Shown: positions 32,139-42,065, counted from the first letter of the stretch. The stretch is 64,000 nucleotides of DNA from Castellaniella caeni NBRC 101664 (GCF_001592225.1 NZ_BCWN01000008.1:62001-126000), one strand, 5' to 3'. The notes: generated by a model not told the origin, from the letters alone. Made by a program: numbers and translations.

Positions 32139-32423
32139 ATGCAAGCCGAAACCCTGAAACGCTCTGTGCAGAAAACCGCCACCATGCAACTGGTGGGCCT
32201 GCGTGGCCCCGCGTGTGCCGACAAGGTCGACCACGCCCTGGCCGCGCTCCCCGGCGTCTCTGAAGTCAGCGTCTCGCTGGCCGACGAAAAAGCCACCGTC
32301 ACCTTCGACACCGCCCATGTCTCCGTCCAACGCCTGCAAGTCGCCGTCGCCGACGCCGGCTACGAGGCCCTCAAGCCCGTCCACGGCGAAGACGGCAACT
32401 GCTGCGGCGGGTGTGGGGGATAA
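32139..32423 (+). CDS. HMA-domain protein lacking the usual CxxC site
   Basis: A 94-aa protein with the ferredoxin-like HMA fold of metallochaperones (CopZ type): TMQLVGLRGPACADKVDHAL, then PGVSEVSVSLADEKATVTFD and a last helix LQVAVADAGYEAL. Normal HMA domains carry GMxCxxC; here the loop reads GLRGPACADKV, so only one of the two cysteines remains. The C-terminus has a Cys-rich tail NCCGGCGG that might supply metal ligands. A single-gene transcript is likely. It may be a divergent copper or other metal chaperone, or may not bind metal in the usual way. Confidence 0.75.
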   Translation: MQAETLKRSVQKTATMQLVGLRGPACADKVDHALAALPGVSEVSVSLADEKATVTFDTAHVSVQRLQVAVADAGYEALKPVHGEDGNCCGGCGG

Positions 32424-32493
32424 TTTCAGACGATGGACAGCCCCTGCGGGCTGTCCATCGCAGAAATTATCGGAGCGGCCTGCAGGCCGCTCC
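32421..32493. repeat. Tandem perfect hairpins after the HMA gene
   Basis: Hairpin 1 has a 13-bp perfect stem (32431-32443 with 32448-32460, loop CTGC), extended by an outer 7-bp arm (TAATTTC 32421-32427 / GAAATTA 32463-32469) that starts at the stop codon. Hairpin 2 is a 22-bp perfect palindrome (32472-32493). No T-run follows, so this is not a plain terminator. It may be a repeated extragenic element or a strong transcription-stalling structure at the left edge of the restriction-modification genes. Confidence 0.75.
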
Positions 32494-32677
32494 CCAAACC
32501 GCCACGAGCGATCACCTCTAAGCCCCCATGTCATTTTGGTCGCATTCTTTCCAGGCCCAGGGTTCCTGTCCATGATAGGATCAAAAGCCGGATAACGACC
32601 AGCGGTCATCCCCCACACAGGACGGCACACATACTGCGGCCCGATACTGGGCAACGATGATTCGCCAGCGACAAAAA

Positions 32678-33640
32678 ATGCCCATCAACCTCGACAAGCC
32701 ACATCAATGGAAAGCCGACGTCGCGGCATCCGTTGATATGTACAACAACTGGTTCATGGACTTTGCCCCCCAGGCATTCAGGGCAACCAGGAAGAAAACC
32801 ACTGCCGACGTCAAAGCCGCACTTCAGATCACAGACAACCTGACAAACATACAGGCGGCCACACTGCGCGCGCATCCGGAGACTTTGCCCACTCTGCGCA
32901 TGTCGGCGTGCCCTCCACTCGCTGTAGATCGGCTCATCGGCCTGTCTGGCGTCGCACCGAATCTCGTCAAACGCATGGAACTCGACGGGCGCCTGCCTCC
33001 TCGCATGTCCGCCGCGGACACATTCCGAGATTTACTCAAACTTGCCACCATCATCGAACGCTTGGCAGACCCAGACATCTTCGTGTGGCTCGGCCGCGAC
33101 ACAGCAGCCACCAAAACCGAGATTCACCGTGCAGCAACGATCGTCGCCGATCGTCTTTGCGGAGCCGTCGCCAACCCCATCATCCGAAACGCACAAGAAC
33201 AGCGACAACTTGCTGCCCTCAAGGACTGGCTGGAACAGCGGGGCTACGCTCAGCTACCGGCTGGCGACAACACAAAATTCAATGCTTTGCAGCCAGGCAC
33301 GTTTGGTTTTCGCCTGAACGTGCCAGTCAAACTGGAAGGCGGAGTCACATCGGTCAACATCCCAGTGGATGCTGTCATCATGCCTAAAGCATCAAAGGCA
33401 GGCAGTCTGCCGATTTTCTTCGAGGCAAAATCCGCAGGCGACTTCACCAATACCAATAAGCGCCGCAAAGAAGAAGCGACCAAAATGGCTCAGCTTCGCC
33501 ATACGTACGGCAAGCACGTCAGCTTCAACCTTTTCCTATGTGGCTACTTCGACAGCGGCTATCTTGGCTACGAGGCCGCCGAAGGGATCGACTGGGTGTG
33601 GGAACACCGCATCAACGACCTGGCTTTGTTCGGAATCTGA
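32678..33640 (+). CDS. Type II restriction endonuclease, XamI family
   Basis: A protein of about 320 aa. The start MPINLDKPHQWKADVAASVD at 32678 fits the family N-terminus better than the ATG at 32657. Recognised landmarks are DMYNNWFMDFAPQAFRATR, LRMSACPPLAVDRLIGLSG and the likely PD-(D/E)xK core near residues 225-260 (VNIPVDAVIMPK...LPIFFEAKSAGD, with Asp, Glu and Lys). XamI itself is recalled to cut GTCGAC; the site here is not readable from sequence. The gene is followed 4 bp later by its methyltransferase. Codon use is less GC-rich than the neighbours, which suggests transfer. Confidence 0.82.
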   Translation: MPINLDKPHQWKADVAASVDMYNNWFMDFAPQAFRATRKKTTADVKAALQITDNLTNIQAATLRAHPETLPTLRMSACPPLAVDRLIGLSGVAPNLVKRMELDGRLPPRMSAADTFRDLLKLATIIERLADPDIFVWLGRDTAATKTEIHRAATIVADRLCGAVANPIIRNAQEQRQLAALKDWLEQRGYAQLPAGDNTKFNALQPGTFGFRLNVPVKLEGGVTSVNIPVDAVIMPKASKAGSLPIFFEAKSAGDFTNTNKRRKEEATKMAQLRHTYGKHVSFNLFLCGYFDSGYLGYEAAEGIDWVWEHRINDLALFGI

Positions 33641-33644
33641 AACT

Positions 33645-35234
33645 ATGACGAACACGCTCAAAGCCGATGACTCCGCAGAAGAGGCTCGCCGCGCCTTGCA
33701 AGCACAACTGGACGCGCTCAAGACACAAGAGGCACGCAACAGGCTTGGTCAGTTTGCAACGCCCACCCAGCTGGCCCGCGACATTCTCGCTTACGGCCTG
33801 AATCTGTTGCCAACAGAAGAGAATATCCGCTTCCTGGATCCGGCCATCGGAACAGGTTCTTTCTATTCCGCACTCAGAACCACCGTCAAACACCGGCACG
33901 TAGCATGGGCGCGCGGCTTCGAAATCGACCCTCACTACGGATACCCAGCGCAAAATCTGTGGCAAGAAGCACCACTCGATATCACCATCGGAGATTTCAC
34001 ACAGCAATTTCCACCAACACAGAACACAGACCAGGCCAACCTGCTCATCTGCAACCCTCCCTACGTCCGACACCATCATCTGAGCAGTCAGGACAAACAG
34101 AGGCTGCGCAGCGCAGCCCACAGTGCTGCACATATCGATATACCTGGCCTGGCAGGCCTTTACTGCTATTTCATGGCCCTCTCGCACCGATGGATGAGCG
34201 ATGGGGGCATCGCCGCCTGGCTCATTCCCAGTGAGTTCATGGATGTCAACTACGGCAGGGCGCTCAAAGCCTACCTGTTGCACGAGGTGACTCTACTGCA
34301 CATCCATCGTTTCGACCCTAACGACGTTCAATTCGATGACGCCCTGGTGTCATCAGCCATCGTCTGGTTCAAAAAGCAAAAGCCGCCGACAGAGCACGAA
34401 ACCATATTCTCTTACGGTGGCACACTCGACAACCCGAAGTACAGCAAACGTATACGCGCGCGTGACCTCGATCCAGCCATGAAATGGACGCGCTTTCCAA
34501 AGCAGGACATCGCGGTTGTACACGAAGGCTACCAGTTGGGCGATCTGTTCACCATCAAGCGAGGGTTGGCCACAGGCAATAATGGTTTCTTCATCCTGGA
34601 CGAGGCCCAGGCCCATACACTCGGCATTCCGGCACAATTTCTGCGCCCCGTTCTGCCAAGCTCCAGATACATCAAAAGTGACGAGATCAAAGCCGACGAC
34701 CAAGGAATGCCATTACTGGATAAACGCTCCTTGCTGCTGGACTGCGACCTGCCAGAAGACGAGATACAGATCCGCTACCCAGCCCTGTGGGCGTATCTGC
34801 AGACAGGCCTGAACGACGTTGCGCAGGGTTACCTCTGCCGATCGCGCAGATACTGGTATGCGCAAGAGCGCCGCGCAGCAGCTCCCATCGTCTGCACCTA
34901 CATCGGGCGCAGTGATCGGGAAGGCAGGCCTTTCCGTTTCCTGCTGAACGGTAGCCGGGCGACAGCCACGAATGTCTACCTCATGCTCTACCCATCACCC
35001 TTGCTGGCCGCTCATCTGCAATACAACCCCAAGGCATTGCGCCAATTATGGCTGGCGCTCAATGCCATCAGCAAAGAGACATTGCTCGAAAATGGTCGGG
35101 TCTACGGTGGCGGCATGCATAAACTCGAACCCAAAGAACTGGCTCATGTGCCCGCCAATGATCTTGCCGCATTGATAGGCCTAGGTAAAAAACGCTGCGA
35201 ACAACAACTCGAACTGATTGCGTCCCATTCGTAG
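33645..35234 (+). CDS. N6-adenine DNA methyltransferase of the XamI-like system
   Basis: A 529-aa type II adenine methyltransferase. The start at 33645 (MTNTLKADDSAEEARRALQA) is 4 bp after the endonuclease stop. The SAM-binding motif I is RFLDPAIGTGSFYSAL near residue 65 and the catalytic motif IV is LLICNPPYVRHH near residue 130, followed by a C-terminal target-recognition region (about 300-500). The early GQFATPTQLARDIL is typical of the Eco57I/gamma-class group. It protects host DNA from the paired enzyme. Lower GC than flanking genes. Confidence 0.92.
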   Translation: MTNTLKADDSAEEARRALQAQLDALKTQEARNRLGQFATPTQLARDILAYGLNLLPTEENIRFLDPAIGTGSFYSALRTTVKHRHVAWARGFEIDPHYGYPAQNLWQEAPLDITIGDFTQQFPPTQNTDQANLLICNPPYVRHHHLSSQDKQRLRSAAHSAAHIDIPGLAGLYCYFMALSHRWMSDGGIAAWLIPSEFMDVNYGRALKAYLLHEVTLLHIHRFDPNDVQFDDALVSSAIVWFKKQKPPTEHETIFSYGGTLDNPKYSKRIRARDLDPAMKWTRFPKQDIAVVHEGYQLGDLFTIKRGLATGNNGFFILDEAQAHTLGIPAQFLRPVLPSSRYIKSDEIKADDQGMPLLDKRSLLLDCDLPEDEIQIRYPALWAYLQTGLNDVAQGYLCRSRRYWYAQERRAAAPIVCTYIGRSDREGRPFRFLLNGSRATATNVYLMLYPSPLLAAHLQYNPKALRQLWLALNAISKETLLENGRVYGGGMHKLEPKELAHVPANDLAALIGLGKKRCEQQLELIASHS

Positions 35235-35720
35235 CTGTCGCAGCGGCTTCCTCGCCTACGTCAGCGCCTGTAAGGTGATATTGAGGTCAGTGATACGCTC
35301 AAGGCAATTGCCCTGGCAGCCCGCCACGATCCCTCTTCAGCAATGTTTCTGGCAGTTACATAAATGTGCAAAAACATGAACACCTGTTCATAAAACACGC
35401 ATAAAGACATCGGCCTTTACCGGGCGCAATGCGAGCAAGGGCTATCCTACGACACATGTGGCTACACCCATCCGTCTCTCGTACATTCAAACACCGCGCG
35501 AGTGCTCCCCAAATTTTGCCTGTAGCTAGCAAGAAATCCTTATCAAATCAGAAACGGCAGCACAGGTCGAAATTTTTCTCATATTTGACAGAAGCACCCG
35601 GCATTCGCCCAATCCAGGCCACGACAACCCGTGGCCCGCGCCAAAGCCATTGCCCGATGGGTACACGACACCTGCTTCATGACCTGGGAGCCGTCTCGGT
35701 CAGCAAGAGAACAGACACCC
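35235..35720. other. AT-richer intergenic region between RM system and MCP gene
   Basis: About 486 bp without a convincing gene. It is less GC-rich than the flanks and marks the right edge of the restriction-modification insertion. It includes a perfect inverted repeat at 35376-35391 (listed separately). Promoter sequences for the chemoreceptor gene are expected near 35570-35700, but none stands out. Confidence 0.6.
35376..35391. promoter_or_regulatory. Perfect inverted repeat, possible operator
   Basis: ATGAACA-CC-TGTTCAT, 7-bp arms around 2 bp, in the gap after the methyltransferase gene. It looks like a dimeric-regulator site but has no assigned binder; it happens to fit the GAAC-N4-GTTC pattern of Gram-positive LexA, which is not expected in this lineage. 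Confidence 0.35.
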
Positions 35721-37523
35721 ATGAACATACGCAACCGAAAAATCAGCACGCGACTCGCCATTGGCTTTGGCGTGCTGCTGTTATTAATGGCGCTCGTGGC
35801 CGCCATTGGCATTTATCGCCTGTACGACAACATCAAGCTGGCTACGGCAAGCGGTGAACGCGAAGTGGCAACCGCCATGATCAGCGAGTGGAAGACGCTG
35901 CACAACGAGAACAACGTGCGCACCATCACCGAGCCCGTGGTACGCCAGGTCGATCCCGCCATGGCGGATCAATTGAAACAGGCGATGGCAGCCACGGTGA
36001 AGCGCATCTCGGCCTTGCAGGCGAAAGTGGACGCACGCTTGACCGATCCGAAGGCCCGCGAACTCTTCGACGCGATTGCCGCCAAACGCAAGGCATACGT
36101 CGATGCGCGCAGCGCCGCCCAGGAGGCGCAAAGACAGGGTCGCACCCAAGAGGCCGATCAATTCTTCAAGCACGACATCGATGCGTACCTGGAAGCCTAT
36201 TCGCAAGGCATCAGCCGGCTCCTGGAATACCAGAACAGCCTGGGAGACAGTGCCGAGCAGACCATGCGCACGACCAACCATACCGGGATTCTCGTCGTTG
36301 CCATTGCGAGCCTCATTGCGCTGCTGATCGGTATTCTCTACTCCAGCCACGTCGAGCGCGGCATCACGCATCCACTGGCACGCGCACTGAAGGCGGCTGA
36401 AGCCATCTCGCGGCGCGACCTGACGGTGGAAATCCGCGCGCGCTACCAGGACGAGATGGGGCAGCTCATGCGCGCGCTGGCCGCCATGACACAGAACCTG
36501 CGCGAGGTCATCCAGGACGTACACAGCGGCACAGCTGCAATCGCGTCGGCTGCGGGCCAAATCTCGGCGGGCAACACGGATCTGGCTTCACGCACCGAAG
36601 AGCAGGCCGCTTCGCTGACGGAAACGGCGGCCACCATGGAGGAAATTACGGCAACGGTACGCCAAAATGGAGAAAACGTCGCGCAAGCCACGACGCTTTC
36701 CGGGGCCGCCTCCAAGGTGGCCAGCGAGGGCGGGGAAGTCGTGCACGAGCTGATCGCAACGATGAGCGAGGTGGATAAAAAATCCAAGGAAGTCACCGAA
36801 ATCACCGCCGTCATTGAATCCATCGCCTTCCAGACCAATATTCTTGCCCTGAACGCAGCCGTCGAAGCGGCACGCGCCGGCGAACAAGGACGGGGATTCG
36901 CCGTCGTGGCAAGCGAGGTACGCGCGCTTGCCCAGCGCAGCGCGGCGGCAGCCAAGGACATCAAGACGCTCATCGAGGCATCGGTCGTGGCGACCTCTCA
37001 GGGTGCCCGACAGGCGGAACGCACCAGCGAGGCCATGCAGAACATCGTCGAGAGCATCCAGCGCGTGACCGACATCATGGTCGAGATCAATGCCGCCAAC
37101 CATGAACAGGTCAGTGGCATCGAGCAGATCGACACGGCGGTGACACAACTCGACAGCGTCACCCGCCAAAACGCCTCCCTCGTCGAAGCATCGGCCGCCG
37201 CCGCCGCAAACTTGAGCAAACAGGCCGACGCGCTCGCACACTTGGTCGATACCTTTCAACTGAGCGCATCCGCCCCGGCCAACGAAACATCTGCGGGATA
37301 CCGGGCAGACAGCAGCCCCCGCACACCAACGCTGCCTGGAAAGTCCACCCACCCCGCGCCGCGGCGCATGCGCGCGCCAAAGCCAGACACCAGCCGCCAC
37401 ACGCCCGGAGAGCAACCGGCGCCGCATTCGACGTCGAAAGCCGTCAGCAACATCACCGATGTCGTGCTGCGCGCCCCCGGGCGCCCGGCCCCCGATCAAC
37501 CTGAAGAATGGACTTCCTTCTAG
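35721..37523 (+). CDS. Methyl-accepting chemotaxis protein
   Basis: A 600-aa inner-membrane chemoreceptor. The start at 35721 ([20 protein letters not shown]) opens a first membrane helix (about residues 10-32), then a four-helix periplasmic sensor (Tar-like, about 35-190), a second helix ([20 protein letters not shown]), a HAMP domain and the signalling hairpin with [20 protein letters not shown]. The Pro/Ala-rich linker ends EEWTSF; EWTSF fits the xWxxF pentapeptide docked by CheR, so it is probably a high-abundance, adaptation-competent receptor. The ligand is unknown. Next to it are two cyclic-di-GMP genes. Confidence 0.95.
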   Translation: MNIRNRKISTRLAIGFGVLLLLMALVAAIGIYRLYDNIKLATASGEREVATAMISEWKTLHNENNVRTITEPVVRQVDPAMADQLKQAMAATVKRISALQAKVDARLTDPKARELFDAIAAKRKAYVDARSAAQEAQRQGRTQEADQFFKHDIDAYLEAYSQGISRLLEYQNSLGDSAEQTMRTTNHTGILVVAIASLIALLIGILYSSHVERGITHPLARALKAAEAISRRDLTVEIRARYQDEMGQLMRALAAMTQNLREVIQDVHSGTAAIASAAGQISAGNTDLASRTEEQAASLTETAATMEEITATVRQNGENVAQATTLSGAASKVASEGGEVVHELIATMSEVDKKSKEVTEITAVIESIAFQTNILALNAAVEAARAGEQGRGFAVVASEVRALAQRSAAAAKDIKTLIEASVVATSQGARQAERTSEAMQNIVESIQRVTDIMVEINAANHEQVSGIEQIDTAVTQLDSVTRQNASLVEASAAAAANLSKQADALAHLVDTFQLSASAPANETSAGYRADSSPRTPTLPGKSTHPAPRRMRAPKPDTSRHTPGEQPAPHSTSKAVSNITDVVLRAPGRPAPDQPEEWTSF

Positions 37524-37539
37524 ATGGACGCTCGATGCC

Positions 37540-39267
37540 ATGAACGGAAATGAAAAGCAAACCGCAGCGCAAGGCTCCGCTCCTTTGCTTCTGCACATCG
37601 ACGACAGCAACGGCGAGTGCCTTTACTCGAATGCCGCGACACAGGCGTACGAAGGGGTTTGTGACGCCCAGGCGCTTGCGCAAGAAAGCCTTGGGCGAAC
37701 CGATTCCGAGCATTCCGGCCTCGCCCGCCTCGTGCGCGGGCATTATCGCGTCGGGCGTACGCAGTTGGTAGAGAAGGCAACCGGGCAACACGAGGTTTTC
37801 GATACCGTCAGCATCCCGGTAAAAGAGGCACGCACCGGCGCCGACGCCATCTGCACGCTCATGACGCCCAGTGAGATCAAAAGCCATGAAATGCCCACCA
37901 GCAAGGCGGAAACCTATGACAGCCTCACCGGCCTGGCAAGCTGGAACCTGCTGCATCAACGCCTGGCACACGCCCTTGCCCAGCTCCAGACCGAGCACAC
38001 CACCCCTGGCGCACTGCTCGTACTCAATCTCGACGGTTTTGGGCTGATCAACCGGGTTCGTGGCCGCGAGATAGGCGACACGGTGTTGCGCATTGCCGCC
38101 AAACGCCTGTTGAGCATTGCACGCGCAAGCTGCACCGTGGCGCGCATCGAGGGCGCGCATTTTGCAGCGCTCGTGCCCGAGCTGAACACGCCGCCAGACA
38201 GCCAGGCACGCTACGTCATGGGCATCGCGCACCGGATGCAGCTTGCCATCGGCGCCGACCCCATCGTCATTGGGGATGCAAGCTACGAGATCAGCGTCAG
38301 TATCGGCGTGGCGCTGCTGCGTGTCGGAGATATTTCGGCCAATGAAATGTTGCGCGAGGCCGAGGCGGCCTCTGCGCGCGCCCGCAAGGAAGGGGGCGGG
38401 CGCATCGTCTTCTACGAGCCGAAACTGCAGACCTACCTGGCCGAACGCCTGGAGATCACCCAAAGCCTCGCGCGCGCGTTGGAGACCAAGGAGCTCAAGA
38501 TGTTCATCCAGCCCCAGTACGCCCATGACGGCACGGTTACCGGCGCGGAACTCCTGGCACGCTGGACGCACGCGACGCGCGGCGTGATTTCGCCGGCCAT
38601 CTTCATCCCGCTGGCCGAAGAATCCGGCCTGATCGAACGCCTGACGCACTGGTCGATCGAAGTGGCCTGCCAAACGGCATTCGAGCTGCGGCGGCTCGGA
38701 TCAACACACCCGCTCTCGGTCAACATCAGCCCAAAGCTTTTGACCAACCACCGCCTCATCGACTTCGTGCGTGAAACGCTGGCGCGCACCGAGGTGCCGG
38801 GTTCGAGCCTGATGTTTGAAGTCACCGAGGGCATCCTGATCGACGACGTCGAACTCGTCGAGCATCACATGCAAGAACTGCAAAAAATGGGGATTCGGTT
38901 CTCCGTCGATGATTTCGGCACGGGATATTCCAACCTGGTACTTTTGAAGCGCCTGCCGCTGTCGGAACTCAAGATCGACCAAAGCCTCGTGCGGGATATT
39001 CCCGCCGATCTCGACGATATTGCGATCGCCCGGATGATCCTCGGCATGGCCAGGCAGCTGAACTTGAACGTGGTGGCTGAAGGCGTGGAAACCCTCGAGC
39101 AGGCCAAATTTCTCTGGGAAAACGCCTGCGGTTCGCTGCAAGGATACCTCATGGCGCGGCCCCTCCCGATTGCGCACTGGCTGGAGGCCGTGCGCACCGG
39201 GCGCACGGCCCCCGGACAGGCAAACGAAAAACCCGGCAAAGACCAAAAACTGATTCCATCCTGCTGA
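37540..39267 (+). CDS. Degenerate-GGDEF plus EAL domain protein (c-di-GMP phosphodiesterase)
   Basis: A 575-aa soluble protein. An N-terminal sensor part of about 120 residues is PAS-like (LLLHIDDSNGECLYSNAATQ). The GGDEF domain (about 130-290) has IEGAHFAALVPE in place of GGDEF and so should not make c-di-GMP. The EAL domain (about 305-555) keeps the important residues: GAELLARWTH (EAL changed to ELL, catalytic Glu present), VNISPKLL, EVTEG, DDFGTGYSNL and VAEGVET. It is likely an active phosphodiesterase whose GGDEF domain may be regulatory. It begins 16 bp after the chemoreceptor gene. Confidence 0.92.
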   Translation: MNGNEKQTAAQGSAPLLLHIDDSNGECLYSNAATQAYEGVCDAQALAQESLGRTDSEHSGLARLVRGHYRVGRTQLVEKATGQHEVFDTVSIPVKEARTGADAICTLMTPSEIKSHEMPTSKAETYDSLTGLASWNLLHQRLAHALAQLQTEHTTPGALLVLNLDGFGLINRVRGREIGDTVLRIAAKRLLSIARASCTVARIEGAHFAALVPELNTPPDSQARYVMGIAHRMQLAIGADPIVIGDASYEISVSIGVALLRVGDISANEMLREAEAASARARKEGGGRIVFYEPKLQTYLAERLEITQSLARALETKELKMFIQPQYAHDGTVTGAELLARWTHATRGVISPAIFIPLAEESGLIERLTHWSIEVACQTAFELRRLGSTHPLSVNISPKLLTNHRLIDFVRETLARTEVPGSSLMFEVTEGILIDDVELVEHHMQELQKMGIRFSVDDFGTGYSNLVLLKRLPLSELKIDQSLVRDIPADLDDIAIARMILGMARQLNLNVVAEGVETLEQAKFLWENACGSLQGYLMARPLPIAHWLEAVRTGRTAPGQANEKPGKDQKLIPSC

Positions 39268-39313
39268 TGCAAGCCACTTTATCCGCGATCAGTCATTTAC
39301 CGGTACTAAAAAC

Positions 39314-40873
39314 ATGGTTGGAACACATCAGGCCAGGGCCTCCATCGCGCATCTGTACCACGCAGCTGCACGCCGCAAACGATTCTTTTCCGACTTTCTT
39401 CCAAACCTGCTGGTCGTGCTCGTCAGCATTGCCACAGTCGTCGGCGTGTGGTTTGCCGCCGCGCGTTATTCCACCGCAGAGCTTGCGCGGCTGGAAGAAC
39501 GCATGAAATCCGTGAGCGCGGATCTGGTCGTTGCGCTCTCCGAGGAAACCGAACACACGCTGGATACCGCCAGGCAGGCTGCGGCCTTCATTGCAAGTAC
39601 CTACGAGCAGGATCACCAGCGCCTGGATCTTTCCTACTGGTCGGCCATGCACAAAATGGATATCTTCCCCTCGGCAAGCGTGCTCGATGCGCACGGCGCC
39701 GTCGTCACGACGAGCGAACAGCAGGATTCATTCGATTACAGCACCCTGCCCGTTTTTCAGGACGCATCCAAGATGGCCCCGGCGCAATTCATCATCGGAC
39801 ACCCGGTCATCGAGGCGTCCGGTCAATGGCGTATTCCCACATTCACACGAATTTCAAACCCCGACGGCAAGTTTGCCGGCATGGTCGTGATTTGGCTCAG
39901 GGTTGACAGTTTCGCCGACACTTATCGACGCACAGCGCTGGCGCCCAAGGACGCCATGGCCGTGGTCGGCAACGACGGGGGCATGCGCATGCTGTTTGGC
40001 CAACTGGCCGAAGATGGCTCATACCGTCGGCACCTGCACAATATCCTCACCTCGCCAGAACCGGCCGGCGCCTTCATCGCCTTCAACACCGACGAAGCGG
40101 CAAACACGGACACGAAGGCGCACATCATCGCTTATGGGCCAGTGGCGCACTATCCACTGCTCGCCGTGGTCAGCCTGGATTATGACCATGCCTTCACGCT
40201 GTTCTATGCGCGCAGGCGGGCCTACTACGAGGTCGCGGCCACGGTCAGCATCGTTGTCACGCTGCTTGCCGCGGCCCTTCTGTTCTTGCTGGGCAAACAA
40301 CGTAAAACCGCGCAAAAACTGCAAGAGGCGCTTGCTGAAGAGGCGCTGCACGATGCGCTCACGGGGCTTGCCAATCGATCGCTTTTTCAGGATCAATGCG
40401 AGCGCGCCGTCGCCAGGGCACGCCGTCATGCGCACAGCGTTGCCGTGCTGTACCTGGATCTGGATGAGTTCAAACCCATCAACGACCAGTACGGGCATGC
40501 CGTTGGCGACCTGGTGCTGCAAGAGGTGTCCACACGCTTGCGAAGCTGCATCCGCGCCTCTTCCGAAGATTTGGTCGCACGCCTGGGCGGCGACGAATTT
40601 TGCATCATCCTCTCGAACATCACCCGCGCACAGTGCGGGATGATCGCAGAAAAAATCCTGCACGCCATCACCATCCCCATGGTGGTTGGCTATACGCGCT
40701 TCGAGCTCACGGCAAGCGTCGGCGCAGCACTTTTCCCCGACGAAACAGAGGGCGTGAAAGAACTGATCGACCTCGCGGATCGGGGAATGTACAAAGCCAA
40801 GCGCGCGGGCAAAAACAATTTCTGCTGGGGCGCGGCGCCCCCCAGGCTTGCAAAGGTGGCCTGCGGCCTTTGA
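39314..40873 (+). CDS. Membrane-bound diguanylate cyclase (GGDEF)
   Basis: A 519-aa inner-membrane protein. A first helix (LLVVLVSIATVVGVWFAAAR, about 32-50) is followed by a periplasmic CHASE/Cache-like sensor (about 55-305), a second helix (VSIVVTLLAAALLFLLG) and a GGDEF domain. The active site is ARLGGDEFCIIL with intact GGDEF, and DALTGLANRSLF marks the domain start. The RxxD inhibitory site usually five residues before GGDEF is not present (SSED there), so product inhibition may be weak. It starts 46 bp after the EAL gene, giving opposed synthesis and breakdown enzymes in one cluster. Confidence 0.93.
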   Translation: MVGTHQARASIAHLYHAAARRKRFFSDFLPNLLVVLVSIATVVGVWFAAARYSTAELARLEERMKSVSADLVVALSEETEHTLDTARQAAAFIASTYEQDHQRLDLSYWSAMHKMDIFPSASVLDAHGAVVTTSEQQDSFDYSTLPVFQDASKMAPAQFIIGHPVIEASGQWRIPTFTRISNPDGKFAGMVVIWLRVDSFADTYRRTALAPKDAMAVVGNDGGMRMLFGQLAEDGSYRRHLHNILTSPEPAGAFIAFNTDEAANTDTKAHIIAYGPVAHYPLLAVVSLDYDHAFTLFYARRRAYYEVAATVSIVVTLLAAALLFLLGKQRKTAQKLQEALAEEALHDALTGLANRSLFQDQCERAVARARRHAHSVAVLYLDLDEFKPINDQYGHAVGDLVLQEVSTRLRSCIRASSEDLVARLGGDEFCIILSNITRAQCGMIAEKILHAITIPMVVGYTRFELTASVGAALFPDETEGVKELIDLADRGMYKAKRAGKNNFCWGAAPPRLAKVACGL

Positions 40874-40878
40874 CAACC

Positions 40879-40912
40879 GTGCCGCTCAAATCTGTACAGG
40901 CTTGAGCGGCAC
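40879..40912. terminator. Hairpin between convergent GGDEF and ohr genes
   Basis: An 11-bp perfect stem (GTGCCGCTCAA 40879-40889, TTGAGCGGCAC 40902-40912) in the short gap between two converging genes. No long T-run on either side; it could act as a shared weak terminator. Confidence 0.5.
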
Positions 40913-40962
40913 GTGTCATGGTGCAAGCGGATGCCCCGGCGCGTGCGGGGCGTGGGCCAACC

Positions 40963-41391
<429 letters not shown>

Positions 41392-41505
41392 GGACTCCTT
41401 GTGGTGCATTGTGTGAGAGAAAGCACCGGCACCGTACGGCGGCTTCCTGGCAAACCTCGCGATCCGGCCTTGACGCCCGCCCCAAATCACAGGGCACGCG
41501 CCGGA

Positions 41506-42027
41506 TCACGTCGTTGAATCTATCGTGCCCGCGCCCGGGGTGCCTGCTTGAAGGGCGCCTGCCTGAGCGCGCAGCAAATGCGTACGCAGGGTTTCGAGCT
41601 GGGCCTTGAGCTGCTGCGCCTGGCCAGGGGCAAAGCCCGTGGCGCACATCACCCCCTGGGGGACATCGCCTGCCTGGCGCCTGAGATCACGCCCTGCGGG
41701 CGTGAGGCTGATGAGCACCTGCCGCTGATCGGCCTGCGCACGTTCGCGCCGGATGAGCCCCAGCGCCTGCAGGCGCTTGAGCAGCGGGGTGAGCGTAGCC
41801 GAATCGAGATACAGGCGCTCGCCCAGGGCGGACACCGTGATCCCGTCGGTTTCCCAGAGCACCAGCATCACCAGGTACTGTGGATAGGTGAGCCCCAGCC
41901 CGGCCAGATACCGGCGATACACCTTACCCATGGCCAGGTGCGCCGAATACAGTGCAAAGCACAGCTGCGCATCGAGCGTGAGGCATCGAGGTGGCTGATC
42001 TGCAACAAGGGAAGCCGAAGAGGTCAT
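41506..42027 (-). CDS. ohrR: MarR-family repressor OhrR
   Basis: A MarR-type repressor of about 173 aa. The start [20 protein letters not shown] at 42027 is chosen; two upstream Met codons are possible. [20 protein letters not shown] has the reactive Cys and the hydrophobic pattern of OhrR; the winged helix is near [19 protein letters not shown] and [20 protein letters not shown]. Another Cys is in GVMCATG near residue 125 and could form the intersubunit disulfide of 2-Cys OhrR proteins. Oxidation should release it from DNA and induce ohr. Confidence 0.94.
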   Translation of the reverse strand: MTSSASLVADQPPRCLTLDAQLCFALYSAHLAMGKVYRRYLAGLGLTYPQYLVMLVLWETDGITVSALGERLYLDSATLTPLLKRLQALGLIRRERAQADQRQVLISLTPAGRDLRRQAGDVPQGVMCATGFAPGQAQQLKAQLETLRTHLLRAQAGALQAGTPGAGTIDSTT

Positions 42028-42048
42028 GGCAATCATCATACATAGCAC

Positions 42049-42065
42049 GCTATTTAATTGCAAGC
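42049..42065 (-). promoter_or_regulatory. Candidate OhrR operator
   Basis: The minus-strand sequence GCTTGCAATTAAATAGC just upstream of ohrR resembles the AT-rich imperfect palindrome (TTGCAATT-AATTGxxA type) bound by OhrR in other Proteobacteria. One half matches well and the other is diverged, so this is tentative. Confidence 0.4.

Noticed and set aside
35376-35391. An SOS box controlling the restriction system or chemoreceptor
   Set aside because: The pattern fits Gram-positive LexA, not the CTG-N10-CAG type expected in Betaproteobacteria, and it is not placed over a recognisable promoter.
37540-39267. Active diguanylate cyclase in the GGDEF-EAL protein
   Set aside because: The GGDEF signature is replaced by GAHFA, so only phosphodiesterase activity is supported.
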